A stretch of 64,000 bases of DNA, from NCBI GenBank assembly GCA_030544215.1, contig JARZZO010000003.1:22205879-22269878 (forward strand), given 5' to 3'. Under the pieces are notes generated by a model, which did no database searches, was not told the origin of the DNA, and worked only from the letters and a program-made list of their open reading frames with translations. Source of the stretch: Zantedeschia hybrid cultivar (taxonomy: Eukaryota; Streptophyta; Magnoliopsida; Alismatales; Araceae). Below, in pieces: positions 53,294 through 63,520 of the stretch. A program made the translations under genes and the position numbers. How positions within the stretch are numbered: the first letter of the stretch is position 1; each line of letters opens with the position of its first letter.

Positions 53294-53838
53294 CGCCAGA
53301 AACCAGGTTTCCTGGTTCGACCCGAGGGTCACACCCTTGAACCCCAGGCACCCCGAAAAGTCCCAAAACCAAAGGGAGAAGAAGAGAGGTCCAACCATCA
53401 CAAGCATGCTATGAAACCGAGTCCATAAGCACCACCATTCCCACAAGGAATCCCCCTAAACATGCTCAATCTAACCCCAAACACGCCCTATCACGCCAAG
53501 AAGCAACGAGCACACATGCAAGGTTTCGTCCCCCTACCGGTTCTCGAACTCCGCCAAGCTCCGAGCCGCCGTCCCGCCGCACCGCACACCGCCGCCGGTA
53601 CCCTCGAGGACGCCGCCACTCCGCCGGGACGTCGGCCGCCGTCCGGAGAAGGGAACGCCGCGAAGGAGGTGGTGGAGGTAGAGGTGAGAGGTAAGGTGGT
53701 GTTGGAGTGGTGGAAGAGGAAGAAGAGGAAGGGAAGGGAAAGAAGAGCGTCGGAGAGGGCGGAGAGGGTGAGGAGAGAGAGTGTGAAGATGAGAATGAGG
53801 GAAAGAAGGGGAGGCTCGCGGGGTCAACCAGAATCCCG

Positions 53839-54175
53839 CTAAAACGCGTCGATCGAGGCAGACGCCTATCAGTCTGACAGGACGGCCGTACTGACAGCGC
53901 TCTGAAACGCGTCGCCCACCGCGGACGCCGTTCAGACGACAAGACAGGCCGTACTGACAACGCTCTGGCGCCGTACCCTGACACCGCAGGTGTCGCAGTC
54001 TGAAACGCGTCGACCGAGCTGGACGCCGTTCAGACTAATCTGACAGGGGCCGTACTCTCGCGGCCCGAAACCCGCCCACGTGGCGCACACGTGGCACAAC
54101 AACCAGCAGACCTAAATGGCGTCCACACACCCTGACGCCTTTTGAAAGGCGTCGAGCACTGTTGACGCCATTCAG
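53839..54175 (-). repeat. Palindrome array, E7 5' LTR, proximal
   Basis: Counterpart of 49436-49773, nearly unchanged. Confidence 0.85.
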
Positions 54176-54264
54176 CCAGAAATCTCAAGACCCCTCCAGG
54201 GTCCAAACCAGGGAACTGGCCCGAACCCGACCCGAATACAGAACCCGAAATCTCAGTCATTACA

Positions 54265-54269
54265 CGGCC
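54265..54269 (+). repeat. Target duplication of E7, right
   Basis: CGGCC, identical to 47011-47015. Confidence 0.9.
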
Positions 54270-54420
54270 AGTACCTGGCCGTCGACATCTGGTTGCTTTC
54301 TGGACGGCCAGCATCTGGCCGTCCTACCTTTTGGACGGGCATACCCTGGCCGTCGGTTATCTCTTGGACGGCAGCCACCCGGCCGTCCGTGACGTTTGAC
54401 GGCTAGCCCTTAGCCGCTGA
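54270..54420 (+). repeat. Palindromic minisatellite in E6 leader, right part
   Basis: Four to five further units (GGACGGCCAGCATCTGGCC and variants), decaying towards the right (TGACGGCTAGCCCTTAGCC). Confidence 0.8.
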
Positions 54421-54930
54421 CACTCTGTTTCTTTATTTTCTTCTGTTCATGAATGAGTTGCTGCTGTTTGTTTCGCTGAGTTGTTGAATATTCTGACCTA
54501 TTGTTTGTTAACCTGTTTACTGGGTTTTGGGGTGTTCCGCGCGGGGGTTTTAAGGAAGAGCCGGCATCACACTCTTTAGTCACCTCTCCTGCAGGATTTG
54601 ACTCTCCACCTGAGGATTCCCACTCGGGTGTGACTAGTCCTATCCTGTTGGGAACCTCCGTCAGTCTCCGCAAGCCAGGGATTCCCACTTGGCCGCCGAG
54701 CAGGTTGTACCTGAAACCACCTTGTAGGAACCTTGGGTTTGTGTGAGAAATTAGTGAATTATTTTAAATCCCAAGACACTTAATTGAATCTCGGTGGAAC
54801 AAGCTTTGGAAAAGTGAAGGGATGTTAAGGGTTAAACTTGATTTGTTAGAAATCAACTTTAATAAAACATTGGTAAATACTTCAAGTGAAACATAAAATC
54901 ATCTAGGGTCTGTGCTTCATAATGAACTGA
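54421..54930 (+). other. E6 leader, 3' part
   Basis: About 500 bases of untranslated leader before gag. It includes a pyrimidine-rich stretch and CTCCACCTGAGGATTCCCAC. No coding frame or repeat is supported. Confidence 0.55.
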
Positions 54931-56688
54931 ATGTATGTCAATGCTGTGTATGATGACATGGACCAGTTCGGTAACAATGTTAGTCACAACCCTTGGTTTG
55001 AGATTGAAGAGGATCCACAACAGACCTTCATAGGGATGCTCCAAGCATCAAGAGAAGGCCCTCAGAGGAAGGATTCCGATGAATCTTCTACCTCACAAGG
55101 AGAGGATGAGCCAGTGATCTCCAGTAGGACATTCCAAAACCCTGGAGAAGATCCGGAACTCATTGCCGTCCTATCACGCTACACTCCGGATCAACTCATC
55201 CAGTTGGTTTCTCGTGGCGAAATTCAGGATGCCACTCCTCGAAAAACCCAATTCCAAGGATCTTCTAGCAGACTCCAGCCGAGTCAAGCCATGCCCACTC
55301 ACACGATCCCTTTCAATCCCATCAACCAGGTTACACCTCCCAAGCAGGAGGAGTTCATTTATAAGATTGAGGTCGAGACTTGTGTACGGCGACTCATGGC
55401 CGAGAATCTCAACCTCAGGCAGCCATATTCTCTCTCGAGCTACTGCAAGCTCCCCCCAGCTTATTTTCCACAAGGGTTTAAGGTACCTAAGTACAGAAAG
55501 TACGATGGTACCACTGACCCCCATCATCATTTGTCTGGGTTTCTCATGGATTCCCATCAGTGGCTCTTCGATAGAGTCCTCCTGGTCTACCTTTTCCAAA
55601 AGTCCCTCGTGGGAGAGGCCTTGAGGTGGTTCTCTTCTCTACCAGCTACTGACCTGATCAACTTTGACATGGTCTCTGAGAGGTTTATTACCCACTTCAA
55701 CCATATGGCAGCCTTACCCCCCACCTTGTTCGATCTAGTAATGGAGAAAATGAAGTCTGACGAAGACTTCACTCATTTCGCTAACAGGTGGAGAGCTATG
55801 GCTTCTAGAGCGGAGGTCGTTATTCCTGAAGCACAAGCAGTCACCATGCTTGTTAACAATGCTACCCCCCAGCTTCGAGCAATCCTTATGCTCAGTGAAC
55901 TTCAGACGTTCGCTCAGCTATACAATAGAGCTAGGGTAGTTCAATCCCAGATCCGAGACTCCACTCTGCCTTCATTCTTTTAAAATAGAAGCAGGAATAA
56001 GAAAACCACATCAGCTGCTACCACAGAAGGAGTCACTATCAATGAACAGGTCAGCATGCTGGCACCACCAACCAGGGTTACCAATTCTCATCCTAAGTCT
56101 GATACTCAGCCCAATCAGAAGCAATACTCGGCCGTCCCTCCCCCGACTAACTACAGTCGTCCTATGGCTAAGCAGGCCTCATATCCACCTCTGCCGGAAT
56201 CACTGGTAGATATCTTTTATGCTTTGATGGCCTGCAACGCCATTCAACTTCCGCCTCAAAAGGAAGGTGTCCCGTGCAATACGGACACCTCCAGGTATTG
56301 CCCTTACCATAGGATCACGAGACACACCATATATAATTGCTTCACCTTCAGGGACTGGGTGTATGACTTGAACGATGAAGGACGGATAAATTGGGAAGAC
56401 ATGAGAAAAGCCATTGAGGCTATGAAGGCTAAGAAAGAACTGGGAATTGTGAAAGACCCATTACCCTCTCATCAGGTAAGTCAAGATCCCTCCGGTTCTC
56501 AAGGAAAGGTCAACACATTGATCAAGGACTTGGAGCCCGTAACAGTTCGCAGGGAGCAATACTGGGAGTACGAAGGGTCCGGGATAAGACACCAAGATCC
56601 CACTTGGTCGTGTGAAACTAAAGGGGCTACCCCAGAAGTCTCCACACTTTCCCCTAATGAGCCTTTGGTCCTAATCCGGCCCAAATAG
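54931..56688 (+). pseudogene. E6 gag
   Basis: Starts ATG 54931 (MYVNAVYDDMDQFGNN). Core at residues ~180-350: FKVPKYRKYDGTTDPHHHLS, VYLFQKSLVGEALRWFSSL, EKMKSDEDFTHFANRWRAMA, NNATPQLRAILMLSELQTFA. A TAA at 55981-55983 interrupts just after LPSFF. The frame resumes to TAG 56686-56688, covering PPLPESLVDIFYALM, CPYHRITRHTIYNCFTFRDW (a C/H-rich segment, possibly replacing a CCHC knuckle) and EGRINWEDMRKAIEAMKAKK. It forms one reading frame with protease and RT downstream. Family role: particle protein binding the element RNA. Confidence 0.88.
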
Positions 56689-57820
56689 CGATCGGCAACC
56701 CTCAAGCCGGTCTCCCTCATTCAAATCCCTCCAATCACAGCCGAGGGACCCACCTTATCTGTCTTTTGTCCAAACAAGAACCAGGGTTCAATGATCGACT
56801 TCAATCCCATTAGGTCACCATTGGAAACAGACCCAATCTCAATAGGGGTAACGCTCAGGAATCGCATCATTCCCCCGAGCCAGCCTCTGGATTCTCAAGA
56901 TAACTCATTCCCTGCCAAAGAGAACGCCCAGTCTGAGTATGACATACTCCAGCATCTAGAGAAGACCCCCGCTAAGATCTCCATCCTTGAGCTTATCCGC
57001 AGGTCTCCCACACACAGGGAGACATTGTTCAATTTCTTACAACAAATCACGGTTAATGAAGATCTTCCTAGTGGCGGGGTCACTAATGCTATACTCTCAG
57101 TTACTCAGACTCCCATGATCTCTTTCCCCGAAAAGGATCTAGCTCCCCCTGAGTGCTGATCCCTCCCTCTGTGCTTAACTGCCATGCTTAATGGTCATTC
57201 AGTAGATTCCATTCTATTGGATACCGGTGCCTCCATCAATGTCTGTCCCCTTAAGACTCTCAAAAGGATAGGGATAGACCCAGGGAAGATTGAGTCAACC
57301 TCTATGATGGTCTCAGCTTATGACAATTCCCAAAGACCAGCAGATGGGAAGATCTTCCCCCAACTAGAAATCGGCCCGGTATCCATGACCTCGGAATTCT
57401 ACATTCTGGACGTTAAGCCAATTTACAATGCCATTCTAGGGAGACCATGGATGGACCAAACCTTGGGAGTCCCATCCACCAATCATCAGTGCTATAAGTT
57501 CCCGTATAACGGGAAAATTGTGAAGGTCAAAAGCACTCCCTACATTGAGTCATTGGACTCAGTAACAGTAGAGCAAATTCCCTCCATGATAACTTCCAGG
57601 AAAGGCAAAGAGCATGTCCTTTCATCAGTGAATTCCCACCTGAGACCTAGGTCGGGTATAGGTTGGCAGCTCATGAGTAAAATGGGATATAGCTCAGGCT
57701 CTGGGTTAGGGAAAGAAGAACAAGGAATTCGTGACCCCATCTCAGAGAACCCTGTCATTGGGGGATGTGGCCTGGGATATAAGTTTACTGAACCACCAAA
57801 AGAAATGAAGGGATGGTCCC
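56689..57820 (+). pseudogene. E6 protease and G-patch
   Basis: Same frame as gag. A linker (LQHLEKTPAKISILELIRR) runs to TGA 57157-57159. The protease core from 57184 has the catalytic motif LLDTGASINVCPLKTL (residues ~762-777), AYDNSQRPADGKIFPQLEIG and FYILDVKPIYNAILGRPW. A G-patch follows at ~909-926 (IGWQLMSKMGYSSGSGLG). It would cleave the Gag-Pol precursor. The E4/E5 spacer domain is not evident after the G-patch. Confidence 0.88.
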
Positions 57821-58599
57821 TCATGAATCATTTTGTAAGAAAGAGGCAGGAATTACCCAGGATAGAGGAAGAGGTGCGAGAATGTTATGAAGATGATCAA
57901 GAGGAGGACTTTGGCATATCCTCCTTGTTCTGTGAATCAGCCAGACTGACGGTAGGGCTTTTTTTGGCCAGGGATGAACCAGCCCCAGCTACTTTCATTC
58001 CTTTCTTGTTCCACCCATCTACAGTTCCGATGCTCTCAGCTCCGACCAACGCGATTTCTTCTGAGTGTTCTATGCTACAGGCGTTCGGTCACGAAAAAAA
58101 AAAGTCCAATTCCCATCCCGCGGGAGGGGAAGTCACTTTCGAGGAGCCTGTGTGGTGGGGGAGCCCTACCGTCATGGAAACTTTGTCCCACGGGTCTACT
58201 CTTGTCCCATCCAGGACAGAATTGACCCGTTCTCCCAGCCATGTACATAGCAGTTTAGGAATTAGGTTAACTTCCTCCAGGTCTAGAAATTGTAGGACAA
58301 GGCAAGTTCCTTCTTTCTTAGTTCAGGAATTAGCAAATAGGTGCAAGGGTCTGGAAAAGTTGGATAAGTTTCTTCAGAATGGGGTCATCCCCGAACCATT
58401 GGAGATAGTGAAGGGCGAATCTTGCAGTGATGGTTTAGGTGTGTTTGAGCTTAGTGAAGAGGAAGAGGTGGATGACTTGGTCGAACCACTTGTGAGTGGG
58501 GTGAGACGGTTTGATGAACCTTCATCAGCTATCGACGAACCCACTAAAGAAGTCAACCTCGGAACAAAAGAGGATCCGAAGATAGTGCTAATCAGTGCC

Positions 58600-59556
58600 C
58601 GCTTGAGTCTAGAAGAAGAAGGGTCCAAAATAGCCGTGCTCCAAGAGCACCGTGATGGGTTTGCTTGGTCATACGAGGACATGCCTGGATTAAACACAGA
58701 ACTGGTAGAACATCGGCTAATCCTCAAACCCGATGCCAAACCCGTAAAACAAAAGTTGAGACGGCTACAACCGGAATTAGCACTTAAAGTAAAAGAAGAG
58801 GTCGACAAACTACACAAGGCCAAGTTCATCCGGGTAGTGCTCTACCCTGAGTGGGTAGCTAACATCGTCCCTATGGCAAAAAAGGACGGAAAGGTTAGAG
58901 TTTGCATAGACTTTCGCAACCTCAATCAAGCTTGCCCAAAGGATGATTTCCCGCTACCTCATATAGATTTTCTGGTCGATAACACGGCCGGATTTGAGAT
59001 GTTATCCTTCATGGATGGTTTTTCAGGGTATAACCAGATCAGACTAGCTGAGGAAGATCAGGAGAAAACATCCTTCATAACTCCATGGGGAACTTATTGC
59101 TACACGGTCATGCCATTTGGGCTTAAGAATGCTGGAGCCACCTACCAAAGGGCTATGATGGCAATCTTTCATGACATGATTCACATTGATATGGAGGTTT
59201 ATGTGGATGATATCTTAGTGAAATCCAAAACCAGGAAGTAACACGCTCAAATCCTTAGAGCTGTAATGCAGAGATCGAAGGAGCACCAACTAAACATGAA
59301 CCCAAAAAAGTGCGTATTTGGTGTTTCTTCAGGGAAATTGCTAGGATTCATGGTGAGTAGAAGAGGGATTGAGGTTGATCCAGACAAAGTGAAGGCAATA
59401 GTGGAAATGCCCCCGCCTAAGAATGTCAGGGACATAAAGGGTCTCATCGGCCGTTCGCAATTCATTAGACGGTTCATATCTCAACACTCTGTGAGATGCA
59501 AACCCTTTTACGACCAATTGAAAGGAGGGGCAAAGTTCATTTGGAGTGATAAGTGT
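58600..59556 (+). pseudogene. E6 reverse transcriptase
   Basis: Lead-in with WSYEDMPGLNTELVEHRL, then VKQKLRRLQPELALKVKEEV, VRVCIDFRNLNQACPKDDF, LSFMDGFSGYNQIRLAEED, WGTYCYTVMPFGLKNAGATY and the active site YVDD at 59200-59211 (residues 1424-1427). A TAA at 59239-59241 follows KSKTRK. The thumb continues in the same frame at 59266 (LNMNPKKCVFGVSSGKLLGF), and another TAA lies at 59557-59559 where a glutamine (CAA) is likely (DKC*KAFDE). The region 57821-58600 between G-patch and RT is an acidic, poorly conserved linker, open throughout. Confidence 0.92.
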
Positions 59557-59559
59557 TAA

Positions 59560-60060
59560 AAGGCCTTCGATGAATTGAAGAGTTACCTCCTCAACCCTCC
59601 AGTCCTTATGGCTCCTATCCCGGGGCGGCCTCTACTGCTATATGTCTCCACCACTGAAGAATCGGCTGGTGCAGTATTGGCCCAATTAGACGACGAGAAG
59701 AAGGAAAGAGCAGTGTACTATCTATCCAAGCTTTTCAATGATGCCGAAAAGCGATACACTGCCATGGAAAGGACATGCGCGGCCGTCGTCTGGGTAGTGC
59801 AAAAACTGAAGCACTACTTCCTCGCCCACGAGGTCAAACTTCTAGCAAGAATGGACCCGATCAAATATTTGCTAAAGCGGCCAGTTGTAACAGATAGGCT
59901 GGTGCGATGGCAGACCTTCTTGAATCAATTCGACATCACCTATGTAAATCAGAAGGCTGTGAAGGGGCAAGCAATTGCCGAGCACCTAGCTCATCACCCA
60001 TTGCCCACATTTTCACCTATCAACGAAGAATTCCCAGATGAGGAGTTGGGTTTAATAGTG
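59560..60060 (+). pseudogene. E6 first RNase H (catalytic residues lost)
   Basis: Residues ~1549-1695. It has RAVYYLSKLFNDAEKRYTAM, VVWVVQKLKHYFLAHEVKLL and RWQTFLNQFDITYV. The first acid position reads LYVSTTEESAGAVL (serine where gypsy RNase H has aspartate), and the last reads KGQAIAEHLAHHP instead of VVADALSR. At least two of four catalytic acids are therefore replaced. It looks like a tether domain kept after a second RNase H took over, as described for Tat elements and retroviruses. Confidence 0.8.
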
Positions 60061-60480
60061 GATGATACTCCATCCTGGGTCCTTCATTTTGACGGGGCAC
60101 TTAATTCTCAAGGTAGTAGGATAGGAGTGGTCCTCGTATCTCCAGAAGGGGTAAGCATTCCGCATGCTTGCCAACTCTCCTTCTCAGTAACCAATAATGT
60201 TGCTGAATATGAGGCTCTCCTAGCTGGCCTAAAATTGGCGCTGGTTCTTAATGTCTTAGAATTGAGGATAATTGGAGACTCTCAACTAATCCTCCGCCAA
60301 ACCGTGGGCAAATACCAAACCCGGGATTCAAAACTGAAGCCGTATCAGGAGTTAGTGAAGTCACTTACTAGGTGTTTCAGAAGGATCACCTACGTGCATG
60401 TGCCTAGATCTCAGAATATCCTAGCAGATGCCCTGGCCTCCCTATCTTCAGCATTAGAGATTCCTGTCACCAAAGGTTCA
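60061..60480 (+). pseudogene. E6 second RNase H (archaeal-like), catalytic set intact
   Basis: Open segment within gag-pol. The acids are D1721 (LHFDGALNSQG), E in NNVAEYEALLAGLKLAL, D in RIIGDSQLILRQ, and D in QNILADALASLSSAL. It would degrade RNA in RNA/DNA hybrids during reverse transcription. Open in its own right, but part of the interrupted gag-pol frame. Confidence 0.85.
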
Positions 60481-61869
60481 GCCACCATCACCCTGCACAA
60501 GCAAGATTTGCCTTCCTTCCGGGACCCTTGGTTCCAGCAATTCCTCCATCCATCCAAGCATACCTCCGCTATCACGGATGAACTCACCCCTGATTGGGAT
60601 GATGGGAATCCGTGGTATTTTGATATCATGAACTATCTCCGCGATGGGTCATTCCCATCTTATGCCACATCTTCTGATCGTAAGGCTATCCGTCGTGCAT
60701 CTCAGCGATACCTTATTTTAGGCGGCAGCCTTTTCAGGAGATCCTTTAGCGGAGTGCTTCTTCGTTGTCTAGATGATACCGAAATTCATCATGTCATAGA
60801 GGCAGCCCATGCCAGTGATTGTGGCGGTCACGTCTATGGTCGTGCCTTAGCCCAAAAACTCCTCATGTCCTATTATTGGCCTTCAATGGAGGCCGATTGT
60901 TCCATATTTGTTCAAAGGTGCCTGAAATGCCAGTTACATGCTAACAAGGTTCATGCACCTTCTTCATCTCTCAAATCCGTCGTTTCCCCGTGGCCCTTCG
61001 CCATGTGGGCATTCGACGTTATAGGACCTCTGGAGGATCGATCAGGTGAAACAAAAAGGAAATCATTTATCATAACTGCCACTGAATATTTCACTAAATG
61101 GGCTGAAGCAGAAGCATTTGCAGAAATCAAAGCATCCACGGTGGTGAAGTTCATCAAGCGCAACATCCTCGCCAGGTTCGGGACACCGCGCGACCTCATC
61201 ACCGACAATGGACCCCAATTTATCTCCCAAGAGTTCCAGGACATGTGCAGTAAGTATGGCATCAATTTGCATCACTCTTCGCCTTACTACCCACAAGGAA
61301 ACGGTCAGGCTGAAGCCACCAATAAAACCCTCATTCGAATCATTAAAAGAACTTGCAGATCACATAATTATTCAGACTGGCCTGATCGCCTAGTAGAAGC
61401 TCTTTGGGCGTACCGTACTTCCGTCCGAACCCCTACCGGACAAACACCTTATTCACTCACATTCGGAACGGATGCGGTACTTCCATATGAGATTCTCTTC
61501 CCTTCTCTAAGAGTGCAGTTGGACAATGGAATTAGTGACGCCGAGCGTCGTAACGCCATGTTAACCCAACTAGAACTGTTAGACGAAAAAAGGATGATGG
61601 CGGCAAACCACGCCCAGGTTTACAGAAATAGGATCGCAAGGTTCTATGCAAAAAAGGTTCTTGAAAGGAAGTTTGGAATTAGGGAAATGGTACTTAAAAG
61701 AAAAATGATCAAAATTCATGGTCCCAGGAGCAAATTGCAAGAAAATTGGGAAGGTCCATTTGTAATCAAGGAGGCATATTCAGGTAACGCTTATCGCTTA
61801 ATCAATGAGAAAGGAGAGGAATTGCCCCACCCATGGAACGGGGTCTATCTGAAGAAGTTTTTTCATTAA
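60481..61869 (+). pseudogene. E6 integrase
   Basis: Zinc finger with histidines in HVIEAAHASDCGGHVYG and cysteines in RCLKCQ. Core triad D2029 (FDVIGPL), D2092 (TDNGPQF) and E2128 (NGQAEATNK), with 35 residues between the last two. The C-terminal part has FPSLRVQLDNGISDAERRN, HAQVYRNRIARFYAKK and LQENWEGPFVIKEAYSG, ending at TAA 61867-61869. The integrase segment itself is open from 59575 to the end. Classed as a pseudogene because upstream stops block gag-pol translation. Confidence 0.92.
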
Positions 61870-63520
61870 AAACACAAAAAAAAAAAAAAAAAAAACAAAT
61901 ATCCAAAAACCATCAAAAATATTTGTAAATATGTACATACTCCTATGAAAATGAAAAAAAAAAAAAAAAATCAAAATCAGAAAAGACACAAAAATCCAAC
62001 TATCTGGTGACTGCCATGTAACTCCCTGTCTAGGTCTAGTTGCATGATAGGTTGGTTTGACATTAAGGTTTGGCTAAGACTTTGGTCCACCAGAACCTTG
62101 GACGTGTCTACTTTACTTTCATACGGATCCCTATGCTCATCATGAGATGCACACACCTGAACATTTTTCAAAGAGAACCTGCTTAAAATGAGTTCCAAGT
62201 CTTTAGTGCACTGTCAAATGCAACCTTTGCTCTTCGTCTCTCAACCGATCAGGACAGTTGACGCCCTTAAACGGTCGAGCTCAGCAAATTGCGGTTCCTC
62301 AACAACCCGATAGATGTAACCCCTCCAAAAAGGGCCCAAAAATGAAATGTAAAGGACCAGAGCACGTGAAGAGGGTAGTGTCCCCGCAGGCGGAATATCA
62401 AATAACCCCAAAAATGTCAAGAGCAGAAAAGAAATACAAAAAAAAGAAAAAGTGGTTCAAGCAATCATGAAAAAAAGCTTGGTCGTGACCGTGCCTGGCC
62501 ATGAAATCTAATAAAGGCCTGAAAAGTCAAAATAGGGGCATCTAGGAGGTCAAAGGGAGTCCGTTTTGTCACAGCTCGCCCTTTTAACGGTTTTGTCGAT
62601 CCTCCTGTGAAGTTTGTCTCCACAATTTCTTCACCTTTTCTCCCCCAAGGTTCAGCACGGGAGAGCTATCTAAAGACTGAACATCATTTTAAAATGGTTC
62701 GTTTTCAAAAATCGTCACAAGCTCACATGATCACAGGAGTCCAAAATAGGTGAAGAGTAATGTCGATGTTTCTGGTGAACTAATTTCTTAACCATAATCT
62801 CAATGTGTACTCTTACAACTTCGGGCTTAGGTCAATGCATGCGCGTCACCAATCGGTGCGACGGCGTCTGATTCCGGGTCAGCGTCGCGCGGTTGACCGT
62901 TAAGGTTCCAAGGTGTTCCATCATATACCTTCTAGATTGTGAGGAAAGAGACCCGGGTCGGGCAAATCATTTACCTCGAAAACTTTTTGGGCAAACTTGG
63001 TGGTCGGAAGCAGCTGGGAGCCTAAGCTTGGCATGACGGTATTGTCATCAGTATGAGTCTTAACCGGTCAAGGTTAGTTTGAGGAGTCTAGAGGCCCAAA
63101 TCAATCTAGATGCAAGCTTAGGATACCTGGGAAGTTGAGTGTGCATTTCCCTTTATCATTCGACTAGGCTGACTCTGGGCAGTCACTAGGTAGACGGAAT
63201 CAAAACATGTTTTTATCACACATCTCATTTTATCATTTGCATTTGCATGACGCATTAATATTCTTCCATTTGTCTGGTTAGTAGGACACGGCCCCTTGAC
63301 CCTATGCGAAGGCTAGGGAAAAGGTAGTTGCTCTTTTTTGGGCAAGGGGCCGAAAACAGATACTACTAACAGTTTCCCCTAATGTTGTGCATGCAAGAAT
63401 CACAGGTACGAAAAGAAAGCAGAACAAAGAAGTGCCCATGTAAATAGAGAAATATGCAAGCATAACATCATAATCATACATCATCACGACACAGGGGCAT
63501 ACCCCTGCGTTTGCTCCCTC
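61870..63520. other. E6 region between pol and antisense gene
   Basis: Long adenine runs at about 61873-61895 and 61952-61970 follow the pol stop. The rest, about 1.5 kb, has no supported gene; short frames such as 62258-62470 are not convincing. It probably holds the converging 3' ends of pol and the antisense gene, as in E4 22028-23293. Confidence 0.5.

Larger units (their letters stand above)
47016..54264 (-). mobile_element. E7: intact gag-only Tekay-type element
   Basis: 7249 bp flanked by perfect CGGCC duplications. 5' LTR 51419-54264, primer site 51405-51416, gag 50227-51264, polypurine tract, 3' LTR 47016-49862. The LTRs are 2846 and 2847 bp and almost identical by eye. The internal region is only 1556 bp and encodes Gag alone with no pol remnant. 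Same design as E3 and the published TR-GAG class. Likely the most recent insertion in the window. Confidence 0.93.
51419..54264 (-). repeat. E7 5' LTR
   Basis: Near-identical to 47016-49862 along its whole length. On the minus strand it begins TGTAATGACTGAG at 54264. Scattered single-base differences and a shorter AC repeat (near 52803-52821) are the main changes. Confidence 0.93.

Noticed and set aside
61873..61970. Adenine runs after the E6 pol stop, suggesting a retroposed poly(A) tail
   Set aside because: The surrounding sequence is continuous E6 and the runs are inside the element. No target duplication is seen.
63493..63505. GGGGCATACCCC shared with the distal Tekay-type LTR (4731-4742, 51676-51687)
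   Set aside because: Only 12 bases match and the context differs; probably chance or simple palindromic similarity.
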